This document shows, piece after piece, positions 17,492 to 25,707 of a stretch of 64,000 nt of DNA (the stretch's first letter is position 1; each line of letters starts with the position of its first letter). The notes beneath the pieces were generated by a model that ran no database searches, was not told the origin of the DNA, and was given only the letters and a program-made list of their open reading frames with translations. The stretch covers positions 248,001-312,000 of the forward strand of contig JBLXFH010000002.1 in NCBI GenBank assembly GCA_048262255.1, written 5' to 3'. The DNA comes from JABMNT01 sp048262255 (lineage in GTDB: Bacteria; Pseudomonadota; Alphaproteobacteria; Rhodospirillales; Casp-alpha2). Position numbers and translations under genes: made by a program.

Positions 17492-18730
17492 CTATACGTA
17501 GGCGTTGGCCACATAGGCGTCCATGATGCGTTGCGGGTCTTCTTTTAGTTTGTCTTTCCATTCACCCAAAGACACGCCGGACTGAATCAGTCCGCGCAAG
17601 ACCCCCACATGCTCGGTCCGCCCCAATGACAGGGCGCCGATCAGTTTGTCGCCCTCGAACTCGAGCCGCATATAGCGGAACCGCTCTTCATCCAGGGTTT
17701 CCACACCGTCGCCCTTGCCTTCCCAGGCCCCGTAGGACACGGAAATCAGGCCGACCGTATCGAGAACGTTCATGACCAGACTGCCTTTATAAGGCGTTTT
17801 GATGCCGGCCATGTTCTTGCCAACGATCTGCCCATGGTCGGCGCATGTTGGCTGGATGGCATGGACAGACCAGCCACCAGCAATATCCGGTCCCTGCGCG
17901 CAATCGCCCGCCGCATAGATATCATCCACAGAGGTTTTCAGGTACTTATCAACGACAATCCCCTCTTTCACCTCAATCCCGCTGCCCTCCAGAAAACCAA
18001 TGTTGGATTTCACGCCAGCGGCGATCACCACCAAGTGAGCCGGGATCTGCTTTCCGTTGTCGAGATCCACATTCAGTGTATCTTCTGTATCCTTATTCTT
18101 TTCCAGCTTGGTGACGCGGGTTGACGTAAATACATTCACACCCTGTTTCTCGCACCACTTCTTGATCATACCGCCAGCCTGCTGGTTCATCATCCGGGGC
18201 ACCATACGGTCATCCGCCTCAACAACCGTCAGGTTAACGCCGCGCTCGACCAGCGCTTCCAGAATGATACAGCCGATAAAGCCGGCACCGACCAACACCA
18301 CATGCGCGCCGTCATGCGCCAACTCGATAATCTTGCGCGCATCCGCCAGCGTCCAGCAATGGTGAACACCGGGCAAATCCAGACCCTCAATCGGTGGCTT
18401 GACCGGACTGGCTCCGGTTGCGATCAGAAGTTTTGAATAGGCCTGCGTTCCGCCGCTGGCCAGAGAAACCGTATGATCCGCAGGTGATACGCCGGTCACC
18501 CGGTCCTGCACATACTTTATGCCCATACTTTCATAATGGCCGGCTGTTTTACGCAAATGCGTACCTTTATCCTCAATGTTTCCGACCAGGAAATAGGGGA
18601 TTGCCATGCGTGAATAAGGCGGTTCGGGCTCGTCGCCAATCAATATGATTTCACTATCCGGGTCGGATTTTCGCAACGATTCTGCGGCAATAACCCCCGA
18701 CGGGCCCGCACCAACGATGACGTAGGTCAT
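17492..18730 (-). CDS. FAD/NAD-linked subunit of aldehyde oxidoreductase (AorC-like)
   Basis: A 412-residue pyridine nucleotide-disulfide oxidoreductase-type flavoprotein. The FAD motif VIVGAGPSGVIAAESL is at residues 4-19, the NAD motif VVLVGAGFIGCIILEALV near 145, and the second FAD contact DIYAAGDCAQ near 285. In the W-dependent aldehyde:oxidoreductases of Aromatoleum type, a subunit of this kind links the enzyme to NAD and allows both NAD and benzyl viologen reduction. It lies between the AOR catalytic gene (88 bases upstream) and the MoaD-like gene. NADH-dependent rubredoxin or ferredoxin reductase is the alternative reading. Confidence 0.8.
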   Translation of the reverse strand: MTYVIVGAGPSGVIAAESLRKSDPDSEIILIGDEPEPPYSRMAIPYFLVGNIEDKGTHLRKTAGHYESMGIKYVQDRVTGVSPADHTVSLASGGTQAYSKLLIATGASPVKPPIEGLDLPGVHHCWTLADARKIIELAHDGAHVVLVGAGFIGCIILEALVERGVNLTVVEADDRMVPRMMNQQAGGMIKKWCEKQGVNVFTSTRVTKLEKNKDTEDTLNVDLDNGKQIPAHLVVIAAGVKSNIGFLEGSGIEVKEGIVVDKYLKTSVDDIYAAGDCAQGPDIAGGWSVHAIQPTCADHGQIVGKNMAGIKTPYKGSLVMNVLDTVGLISVSYGAWEGKGDGVETLDEERFRYMRLEFEGDKLIGALSLGRTEHVGVLRGLIQSGVSLGEWKDKLKEDPQRIMDAYVANAYV

Positions 18731-18818
18731 ACTTTTCTCCTAACTTGAAAGCATCAAAGGGCCGGAAGCCAATCTGGCGTCCGCCCCCTTGAGCAAATCT
18801 GAATGCGGCCCCTAGCGA

Positions 18819-20666
18819 TTACAGAGCGACGCGGTTCAAGGTCTCATTAGATGGCACGCCTTCCGCCGTCCAGCCGCGCGCGGCGTAATATTCCGGCAGC
18901 ATCTTGTCGAGTCCACTGGTTTTACCGGCAGCCGGGCCGGTTTTCGCGGCATCCTTCATCAAGCGAGGCGGCAGATTGTCGTCCTTGCCCGTAAATCCGG
19001 CATCCAGATTGAACTTGCGCTCCAGATTCCAGATGCGCTCGCCAACCGCCAGACAGTTTTCAACCGACCAGTCGCCTTCGCAGGCCGCATCAATTTGCGG
19101 TGCGATGTCGTCCATGCTCCAGGCGAAGGTCGTGAACACGCAAATGCCCGCCGAATCAACCAATGCGGTGGCATCTTGAAAGGCCATGACCAGACCGGCC
19201 TTACCGTCTGTTTCCAGCGGATCGGTTTTTTCCGGAATCCCGAGGATTTCAGAAGCCACCGTATAACCCCGCAAATGGCAGGCGCCCCGGTTAGATGTGG
19301 CATAAGTCAGGCCCATGCCCTGAATGCCGCGCCCGTCATAGGCCGGGAATTCCTGGCCTTTCACAGACATCGACAACTCGGGCCGTCCGTATTTTTCGCA
19401 GAGCAGTTTCGATCCCAAACCGATTTCAGCGCCGAACCCTTCCCCTTTGCCGGTCAGTTCGGCGAGCGTCGTTAAAGCTTCCGCCGAACCAAACTTGAGC
19501 TCAATGCCGCCGGTCTGTTTGGTCGTAATCAGGCCGTCCTCAAACAGCTCCATGGCGGCCCCGACGGTCGCACCAAAGGAAATGGGGTCAATCCCCTGCT
19601 CGTTACAGATAAAGTTGGCGAAGGTCAGCGCGTCCAGGTCATCGACGCCGGTCGCCGCGCCCAAAGCCCAGGCGGCTTCATATTCCAGACCGCCAGAGGC
19701 TTTCTGGTATTCCGGGCGGTCCTTAACCGTGTAATGGGTCCGGTCAATGGTCGATACCCGGCCACAGGCGATGGTGCAGCCAAAACAGGCCGCATTGGTG
19801 ACCAGATTGGGCTTGCCATCGGATTCACGGGGCTCCGCCATGGCTTCCGCCGAAATGTTGTTGGCGCCTTCGAACTGGATATCGCGGTGATTTCGGGTCG
19901 GTAACGCGCCCGACTCGTTGATCACATTCATCAATACTTGCGTACCGAAGGCTGGCAGGCCCTCGCCGGTTACGGCATTCTCGGCCAACACTTTCTTCCC
20001 GGCAGAGACCGCCGTCATGAAAGTTTTAGGATCCTTTACAGAAACCCCCAGTGTCCCGCGAATAGCGACCGCTTTCAGGTTTTTGGACCCCATAACGGTA
20101 CCCACACCGGAGCGCCCGGCAGCGCGGTCCATGTCGTTGACGATACAGGCAAACTTGACGCCCTTTTCGCCCGATACGCCAATGGATGCGACCCGCAGCA
20201 GGGGGTCGCCATGCTTATGTTTGATGCCCTCTTCCGTATTCCAGACGGATGTGCCCCAAAATTCGGATGCATCCAATAACTCAGCCTCGTTATTCTGAAG
20301 CAGAAGATAAACCGGCTTTGGCGATTTACCTTCAAAGATGATCATATCGTATCCGGCGTTTTTCATCTCGTTGCCGAAAAACCCACCTGAGTTGGAACAC
20401 GCAATGGCACCCGTCAAAGCGCCTTTGGTGATCACCGAATAACGTCCGGCTGTCGAAGCACAAGTGCCTGTAAGCGGCCCGGTTGCCATGATCATTTTGT
20501 TGTCGGGTGAAAGCGGATCCACTTTCGGGTCGATTTCTTCAGCCAGATATTTTGTCGCCAATCCTCGTTGCCCAAGGTATTTTTGCGCCCATTCCATGTT
20601 GAGCGGTTCATCAGTGCATGTGTGTTTGGTCAGATTTACGCGTAATACTTTTTTTGCCCAAGCCAT
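18819..20666 (-). CDS. Aldehyde ferredoxin oxidoreductase catalytic subunit (tungsten/molybdenum)
   Basis: A 615-residue member of the AOR family, which binds a bis-pterin W or Mo cofactor and one [4Fe-4S] cluster and oxidises aldehydes to acids or reduces acids. The cluster motif C-x2-C-x3-C is seen as Cys294, Cys297 and Cys301 (ACFGCTIACGR), with the distant fourth Cys in DSAGICVF. The pterin-binding motif region includes AGRSGVGTVMGSKNLKA near residue 185. Length is standard. It is the second gene of a five-gene operon and follows the ferredoxin-type gene by 29 bases. Substrate specificity is not readable. Confidence 0.92.
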   Translation of the reverse strand: MAWAKKVLRVNLTKHTCTDEPLNMEWAQKYLGQRGLATKYLAEEIDPKVDPLSPDNKMIMATGPLTGTCASTAGRYSVITKGALTGAIACSNSGGFFGNEMKNAGYDMIIFEGKSPKPVYLLLQNNEAELLDASEFWGTSVWNTEEGIKHKHGDPLLRVASIGVSGEKGVKFACIVNDMDRAAGRSGVGTVMGSKNLKAVAIRGTLGVSVKDPKTFMTAVSAGKKVLAENAVTGEGLPAFGTQVLMNVINESGALPTRNHRDIQFEGANNISAEAMAEPRESDGKPNLVTNAACFGCTIACGRVSTIDRTHYTVKDRPEYQKASGGLEYEAAWALGAATGVDDLDALTFANFICNEQGIDPISFGATVGAAMELFEDGLITTKQTGGIELKFGSAEALTTLAELTGKGEGFGAEIGLGSKLLCEKYGRPELSMSVKGQEFPAYDGRGIQGMGLTYATSNRGACHLRGYTVASEILGIPEKTDPLETDGKAGLVMAFQDATALVDSAGICVFTTFAWSMDDIAPQIDAACEGDWSVENCLAVGERIWNLERKFNLDAGFTGKDDNLPPRLMKDAAKTGPAAGKTSGLDKMLPEYYAARGWTAEGVPSNETLNRVAL

Positions 20667-20695
20667 GACTGCTCTCCCTTAAGTGTCTGAGTGAA

Positions 20696-21175
20696 TTAAG
20701 CTCCTGCCTGAGCGCTGGAATCTGTTTTTGAAGCCCAGGCCCGCATTTTTTCAAGACCGGTCCAGTTGGCGTCCACAAACGTGATGGCATCAGTGGGGCA
20801 GGCATCCGCGCAGGCGGGCTCGCCTTCACAGAGATCACATTTCATGACTTTGCCGGTTGATGAATTGTAATTGATGGTCCCGAACGGACAGGCGATCGTA
20901 CAGACCTTACAGCCGACACAGATTTGATCGGAGACAATTTTCGCGCCCGTACTGACATCCAGCGAAATGGCATCTACCGGGCAGGCATGCAAGCACCAGG
21001 CTTCGTCGCACTGGGTGCATGTATAAGGCACAAATCGGCCCTGATCATGAAAATTGAACACCTTGATCCGCGATTTTGCGGGATTGAATACGTTTTCGTT
21101 GTCATAGGAACAGGCCATCTCGCACTGCAGACAACCAGTACATTTAGCCGGATCGATACTTAAAGATTTTTGCAT
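20696..21175 (-). CDS. Polyferredoxin subunit of aldehyde oxidoreductase (AorA-like)
   Basis: A 159-residue 4Fe-4S protein of the HycB/DMSO-reductase-subunit type, with cysteines arranged for four clusters: CTGCLQCEMAC, CTQCDEAWCLHACPVD, CVGCKVCTIACP and CDLCEGEPACADACPTD. Its place as first gene of the operon and its size match the electron-transfer subunit AorA of W-dependent aldehyde oxidoreductases, which shuttles electrons between the catalytic and FAD subunits. The last 20 residues are low complexity. The ATG at 21175 follows GGGGTGTCC. Confidence 0.85.
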   Translation of the reverse strand: MQKSLSIDPAKCTGCLQCEMACSYDNENVFNPAKSRIKVFNFHDQGRFVPYTCTQCDEAWCLHACPVDAISLDVSTGAKIVSDQICVGCKVCTIACPFGTINYNSSTGKVMKCDLCEGEPACADACPTDAITFVDANWTGLEKMRAWASKTDSSAQAGA

Positions 21176-21478
21176 AATTGGACACCCCGTTTCGGTTGAC
21201 TAACGGGAAGTTAAACAGACACCTTGCTGCAAAGCCGGGCGGCTCTCAGCTTGTACCCTTCACTCCCTGTCTCTATTCATGCTTTTACAGCACGGATATT
21301 TAAAAGATTAAACACCGATCTGTATGTAGAAGGTAGTCTTTTTTCAGAATTTCAACAAATTGAGCAAACCCTTAAGGGGTGCGAAAAAAGTGTCGATGAA
21401 AAATGGTAATTTCCAAAAAATCAGATATCTTCCTGCACCAAGCTCATTTTCCTTCATTTGTCATCCATCGGTACGCCC
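21176..21478. other. Intergenic region between the aor operon and the metA operon
   Basis: About 300 bases separating diverging operons. It holds a short inverted repeat CCCGTT/AACGGG near the aor start. The part from about 21290 is AT-rich, consistent with promoters for both sides. I found no SAM-II riboswitch and no convincing sigma-54 site. No gene was recognised; the reading frame in 21224-21409 has no support. Confidence 0.5.
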
Positions 21479-22441
21479 ATGATCTCTTTTGATGCTTTCA
21501 CAAAACTCCACCACGCCATCACTCTGCTGGGCATGTCGGGTGTCGGCAAAACGGTCCTGTCCAAAGAGCTCCGGAAAACCGCCAACTGGTTTCATTACTC
21601 GGCCGATTACCGGATCGGCACCCGCTATCTGGCCGAGGACATTGTCGATAACATCAAATACAAGATCATGCAGATGGACGACCCGTTTGTCGCCAATCTG
21701 TTGCGGTCCGATTCGATCTATATCCATCATAATATTTCCGTTGATAACCTGGACCCGGTTTCGACCTTTCTGGGCATGTACGGGGATGAGGCTCTCGGTG
21801 GGTTGGGTAAAAACACCTTTTTGGAACGACAGAATTTATACCGGGACGCTGAAATACGCTCGATGGAGGAAGTCAGCCGCTTTATCCGAAAATCCTGGGA
21901 CATTTACGGATGCAAGGATTTCATCAACGACGCCAGCGGCAGTTTGTGCGAAATTTGCGACCCGGACGATGAAAACGACTCCGTTCTGACGGCTCTCAGG
22001 GATCATACGCTGATCCTTTATATCCAGTCGGACACACAATCCGAGGAGGAATTGAAACGCCGGGCCAAAAGCGATCCAAAGCCGTTGTTTTATCATCCCT
22101 CGTTTATTGAACCTGTTCTGGCTGGCAAACCCGAAAGCGGTGCCGGAGTAAATCCCTTGGACTTCGCCCGTCCCCTGTTCCCCGACCTCCTGGAATTTCG
22201 TAAGCCACGTTATCAGGCAATTGCCGAACGCCAGGGCTTTACAATCGGCGTCGGCGACCTATTTGTCACAGACGCTTCGGCATCAGCCATTCCCGACGCA
22301 GACCGGTTTATGAAAAACATTTTTGACGTGATTACAACTGAAGCGCAAAAATCTGATGCGGCATCGGCACGGCTTGATGCCTATATCAACACCTGTCATG
22401 AACGGGCGGACACACGCGCCTCCGCCTTATCGCCCGACTGA
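21479..22441 (+). CDS. P-loop NTPase of unknown role upstream of metA
   Basis: A 320-residue cytoplasmic protein with Walker A GMSGVGKT at residues 18-25, in a kinase-like context (HHAITLLGMSGVGKTVLSKELRK). It has a later NDASGSLCEIC segment that may hold the Walker B region. I chose ATG 21479; a TTG at 21458 would add seven residues. The stop is 10 bases before metA, and GAGGAATAAA straddles the junction, so the two are probably co-transcribed. In alphaproteobacteria an ATPase gene of this size is sometimes annotated beside the methionine gene; what it phosphorylates or hydrolyses is not known to me. Confidence 0.7.
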   Translation: MISFDAFTKLHHAITLLGMSGVGKTVLSKELRKTANWFHYSADYRIGTRYLAEDIVDNIKYKIMQMDDPFVANLLRSDSIYIHHNISVDNLDPVSTFLGMYGDEALGGLGKNTFLERQNLYRDAEIRSMEEVSRFIRKSWDIYGCKDFINDASGSLCEICDPDDENDSVLTALRDHTLILYIQSDTQSEEELKRRAKSDPKPLFYHPSFIEPVLAGKPESGAGVNPLDFARPLFPDLLEFRKPRYQAIAERQGFTIGVGDLFVTDASASAIPDADRFMKNIFDVITTEAQKSDAASARLDAYINTCHERADTRASALSPD

Positions 22442-22451
22442 GGAATAAAAG

Positions 22452-23429
22452 ATGCCTATAAAAATACCGGCAAACCTGCCTGCATTCGATATTCTCGACA
22501 GGGAAGGCGTCTTGATCATCAAGGACGACGATGCAACCCGTCAGGACATCCGCCCATTGCGGATCGCCCTGCTCAACCTGATGCCGGAAAAAATAAAGAC
22601 CGAAACGCAAATCGCGCGGGTGCTTGGCATCAGCCCGCTGCAAGTGGAAATGACACTGGTTGCACCAACCAACTATGTTCCCAAAAACACATCGCGTGAA
22701 CACATGCTCGATTTTTACCATCCCTGGTCCGATATTCAGGAACAGAAATTCGATGGATTGATCGTCACCGGCGCTCCCATCGAAAAAATGCCTTTCGAGA
22801 AAGTCGATTACTGGGACGAACTGCAGCAGATTTTCGATTGGTCAACCACCAATGTGCACGGCTTGTTCAACCTGTGCTGGGGCGCCCAGGCGGCGCTGCA
22901 TCATTTTTACGGCATCCCCAAATACATGTTGCCGGAAAAACGCTTCGGGATTTACGAACACCGAGTTCTCGACCACACCTCGCTTCTTATGCGCGGCCTG
23001 AACGACACCCTGTCGGTCCCCGTATCGCGTCATACGGAAAACCACCGCGAAGACATGCTGGCGTTTCCTGAACTGGAAATCCTTATGGAATCCGATCTGG
23101 CCGGTATCTGTCTCGTTCATGACCGCAAACTGCACCATGTCCACATGTTCAATCATATGGAATATGATTCAACGACCATTGGTGACGAATACCGACGCGA
23201 CCTGGCGAAAGGTGACACCATTCAGGTCCCGTACGGGTATTTTCCGAATGATGACGACACGCAAAAGCCGGTAAATACCTGGCGTTCCAGTGCGCACCTG
23301 CTGTTTGGGAATTGGCTTAATCTGCTCTACCAGACGACACCCTTTGATCTCGCGCGGATCGGCGCCCCGGAAACCAAAACCTTCGTCCCCGGTCAGGAAC
23401 GCAGCAAACCCGGCCATCGTATCGGCTGA
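22452..23429 (+). CDS. metA: Homoserine O-acyltransferase, MetA type (predicted acetyl-CoA-using)
   Basis: A 325-residue MetA-family enzyme that acylates L-homoserine as the first step of methionine synthesis. The nucleophile is Cys142 (LFNLCWGAQAAL); the His/Glu pair lies in MFNHMEYDS. Residue 111 is Glu (TGAPIEKMPF); in the family Glu at this position marks acetyl-CoA use and Gly succinyl-CoA use, so metAA would be the apt name. A ribosome site GAGGAATAAAAG sits just upstream. A hairpin about 60 bases after the stop may terminate the operon. Confidence 0.9.
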   Translation: MPIKIPANLPAFDILDREGVLIIKDDDATRQDIRPLRIALLNLMPEKIKTETQIARVLGISPLQVEMTLVAPTNYVPKNTSREHMLDFYHPWSDIQEQKFDGLIVTGAPIEKMPFEKVDYWDELQQIFDWSTTNVHGLFNLCWGAQAALHHFYGIPKYMLPEKRFGIYEHRVLDHTSLLMRGLNDTLSVPVSRHTENHREDMLAFPELEILMESDLAGICLVHDRKLHHVHMFNHMEYDSTTIGDEYRRDLAKGDTIQVPYGYFPNDDDTQKPVNTWRSSAHLLFGNWLNLLYQTTPFDLARIGAPETKTFVPGQERSKPGHRIG

Positions 23430-23486
23430 ACCGTCTGATCTGCAGGTGTTGTTGCGACACCTGAGGAGACGCCCGCTTGGTCGCCG

Positions 23487-23503
23487 CCGCTTCAGAAAAG
23501 CGG
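23487..23503 (+). terminator. Possible terminator after metA
   Basis: CCGCTT-CAGAA-AAGCGG, a 6-bp stem with a 5-base loop, followed by GGGCCTTAAATCTATTTTA. The T-run is weak, so it may be only partly effective. A wider pairing of CCCGCTT with AAGCGGG also exists. Confidence 0.45.
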
Positions 23504-23694
23504 GGGCCTTAAATCTATTTTACCAATTTAAGTGATGCATTTAACTCATTTAGAGAATGTGTGTTTGTTGCTTATTCCTTTGCGCAGCGAATCACATACG
23601 ATCGGTTGCACTGTGGCACCATACGCCATACCGGAACCCGTCTGAACACATAACCGTCGGGCGTCTCCTATGCGCAAGAGGGTTATGGAGCAGG

Positions 23695-23718
23695 CCGGAG
23701 CCTCGACGGGGGCTCCGG
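23695..23718. terminator. Strong GC hairpin, probable terminator between convergent genes
   Basis: CCGGAGCC-TCGACGGG-GGCTCCGG, an 8-bp perfect stem, followed on the plus strand by TTCTGTTCTTC. It lies 20 bases past the stop of the minus-strand SHGG gene. The same eight-base arms form the serA terminator at 29.36 kb. Confidence 0.6.
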
Positions 23719-23737
23719 TTCTGTTCTTCGGAACCGC

Positions 23738-24568
23738 TCAGTCACACAGCCTGTGGGCAACCTGTTTCGCCGTCATCCCGATCTCAATTCCAAGCGCGTT
23801 CGCCCGCGCATTGGCATAAGAGACAATGCCGCGCTCATAAGCCGACCGGGCGTCACCAATCCGGCAACTCAGGCAATCAAGGGTGACACCGGCGATGCCG
23901 CGTTGATCGAGCACCGGCAGTCGGCTGATCCCCCAGTTATCCATGCCAACGCCCGCGTCGTTAAAAAAGGCGGCGAAAACTGGAGCTTTAATGGCGGCAT
24001 TCGGGTTGTTACCAATCAAACCTCCATGCGAGCCCGTCACGACGACCTGACCTTCATCTTCCGGCAGAATCATGGATGCGCTGTCGACCAGAACCAGCTT
24101 ACGCTGGCGGCCCGCTTCCTCCAGCACTTCGCGGTTTTCCGAAAATTCCGGCAGGTTTTGGTCGGGCGGTTGTGGCGCTGCCGTCAAGTGTTCCGCCGCT
24201 TCCCGGCAGGCCTGCCCAACTTCGACACCCTGCGCCAAAGCAACCGCGTTTGCGTGGCTGATGATGCCGTGATCCACCATGTCATCGGCGTCGCCAATGC
24301 GGCAACTGTCATGATCGACGACCGCCGCCGCCATACCAAATTTCTGACAGAGGGCCAGCGATCCGATCCCGGCCTCTTCAAAACCAACCCCGGCATCATT
24401 CAGAATGACGGCCCGCGCCCCGGCGCGCATGGCCAGACCACCCGGCAGTTCGCCCCCGTGCGAGCCGGAAATGACCACCTTTCCGCGTGCTTGCAGCGGC
24501 AGCTTGGTGATGGTTCCGGCGATTTCGATCCGTTCGGCGAAGCCCGGTGAAAAAGAATTTGCGTTCAT
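23738..24568 (-). CDS. Tandem-duplicated SHGG/NDAG/SCRIGDA-repeat protein, unknown function
   Basis: A 276-residue soluble protein made of two homologous halves, residues 31-128 and 175-273. Each has SHGG (36-39; 180-183), NDAGVG (57-62; 203-208), SCRIGDA (88-94; 234-240), an ANA motif (106-108; 252-254) and a G-E-G pattern (114-118; 260-264). The distance from NDAG to SCRIGDA is 31 residues in both. Conserved polar residues in each half (Ser-His-Gly-Gly, Asn-Asp, Asp-x-x-Ser-Cys-Arg) look like catalytic or ligand sites. I do not recognise a named family. The start is uncertain: 24592 and 24649 are in frame. It diverges from the thiamine-enzyme genes 146 bases away. Confidence 0.75.
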   Translation of the reverse strand: MNANSFSPGFAERIEIAGTITKLPLQARGKVVISGSHGGELPGGLAMRAGARAVILNDAGVGFEEAGIGSLALCQKFGMAAAVVDHDSCRIGDADDMVDHGIISHANAVALAQGVEVGQACREAAEHLTAAPQPPDQNLPEFSENREVLEEAGRQRKLVLVDSASMILPEDEGQVVVTGSHGGLIGNNPNAAIKAPVFAAFFNDAGVGMDNWGISRLPVLDQRGIAGVTLDCLSCRIGDARSAYERGIVSYANARANALGIEIGMTAKQVAHRLCD

Positions 24569-24714
24569 ACCCAACCCATTATTCAATGTCATATTGACAG
24601 ACAAGCAGACGGGGCTTAACCCGTTGGGGGCATCATAAGCAGCCAACAACCTGATAAGAAAACAAAATCGGGAGCTGGCTCAGACGGGAGGCGCACGAAA
24701 GTGCGATTTGATGA

Positions 24715-25707
24715 ATGACCGCACGAAATTTCGACCATGCGCGCTATACGCATTTCTACAAACAGATGTGCCGGATACGCGAATTTGAGACCGCCGCCAT
24801 TCAGGCCAAAAATGAAAATCTGGTGTTGGGTGCAATCCACCCGTCCATCGGTCAGGAGGCCGCCGCCGTTGGCGTTTGCGAAAATCTGAACCCGGACGAC
24901 ATCCTGTTATCGACCCACCGTGGCCATGGCCATACGCTATCCAAAGGCGCCGATCCGCAAGCCATGATGCTGGAACTTTTGGGCAAGGTCGGCGGCAACT
25001 GCCGCGGCAAGGGCGGCTCCATGCATATTGCGGATTTCAACGTCGGCATGCTGGGTGCCAACGGGGTGGTTGGCGCCAACATCAACATCGCCGTCGGTGC
25101 TGCTCACTCCATCAAGCTGAAAGGCGAAGACCGGATTGTTACCTGTATTTTTGGCGATGGCGCGATCAATCGTGGCCCCTTTCTGGAAGGGCTCAACTGG
25201 GCCAAAATCTATAACCTGCCGGTGCTTTTCGTTTGTGAAGACAATGCTTATGCGGCCATGACCGCAACCCGCACGACAACCGCCGGCGACGGCCCCGTCG
25301 CCCGGGCCCACGCCATGGGCATTGAAGCGGAAAGTTTCGATGGCAACGATGTCATTGGTGTCGATCAGGCGGCACAGGACTTTATCGCGCGCACCAAACA
25401 GTCGGGACCGCGCCTGCTGCATCTGACCACTTATCGCCTTGGCGGGCACACCAGCACAGATCCGGCCAGTTACCGCCCGGAAGGTGAAGCCAGAGACAAA
25501 TGGCAAGACGACCCCATCGCCATCGCCCATGAAACCCTGCTGGAAGCCGGGGTTGCTGCCGACCAGTTGCTGCAGATCAAGGATGATGCCTTGAGCGAGA
25601 TGACCCGCGTTTATGAAGTGGCGCGCGATGCATCCTTCCCACCGGCCAATGAAGCCTACGCGGATGTTCAGGACATAGGCGATCCGCGTCAGGAGGCCTT
25701 CCGATGA
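24715..25707 (+). CDS. Thiamine diphosphate-dependent dehydrogenase E1 alpha subunit
   Basis: A 330-residue E1-alpha of the 2-oxo acid dehydrogenase/acetoin dehydrogenase family. The thiamine-binding motif runs from GDGAINRG at 147 to CEDN ending at 177; the active-site region HRGHGHTLSKG is at 68-78 and GGSMHIAD at 100-107. With the beta subunit it would decarboxylate a 2-oxo acid or acetoin. The stop overlaps the beta-subunit start by 4 bases. No lipoyl E2 or E3 gene is in the neighbourhood, so the acyl acceptor must come from elsewhere or the reaction differs. AcoA-type and PDH-type readings are both possible. Confidence 0.85.
   Translation: MTARNFDHARYTHFYKQMCRIREFETAAIQAKNENLVLGAIHPSIGQEAAAVGVCENLNPDDILLSTHRGHGHTLSKGADPQAMMLELLGKVGGNCRGKGGSMHIADFNVGMLGANGVVGANINIAVGAAHSIKLKGEDRIVTCIFGDGAINRGPFLEGLNWAKIYNLPVLFVCEDNAYAAMTATRTTTAGDGPVARAHAMGIEAESFDGNDVIGVDQAAQDFIARTKQSGPRLLHLTTYRLGGHTSTDPASYRPEGEARDKWQDDPIAIAHETLLEAGVAADQLLQIKDDALSEMTRVYEVARDASFPPANEAYADVQDIGDPRQEAFR

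Larger units (their letters stand above)
23430..23737. other. Intergenic region with three clustered hairpins
   Basis: About 310 bases between metA and the SHGG-repeat gene, which converge here. Apart from the metA-side hairpin it contains CATAACC/GGTTATG arms (23649-23655 and 23681-23687), then the strong stem CCGGAGCC/GGCTCCGG (23695-23718), and then GGTTC/GAACC (23717-23735). It could hold a small RNA on the plus strand ending at the strong stem. No protein-coding frame is convincing. Confidence 0.5.

Noticed and set aside
21176..21300. Sigma-54 promoter before the aor operon
   Set aside because: The best TTTGCA has no GG-type -24 element at the right spacing.
21224..21409. 61-codon frame between the aor and metA operons
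   Set aside because: No ribosome site, no family, lies in a probable promoter region.
21176..21478. SAM-II riboswitch upstream of metA
   Set aside because: No pseudoknot elements recognisable; the leader is AT-rich without the conserved core.
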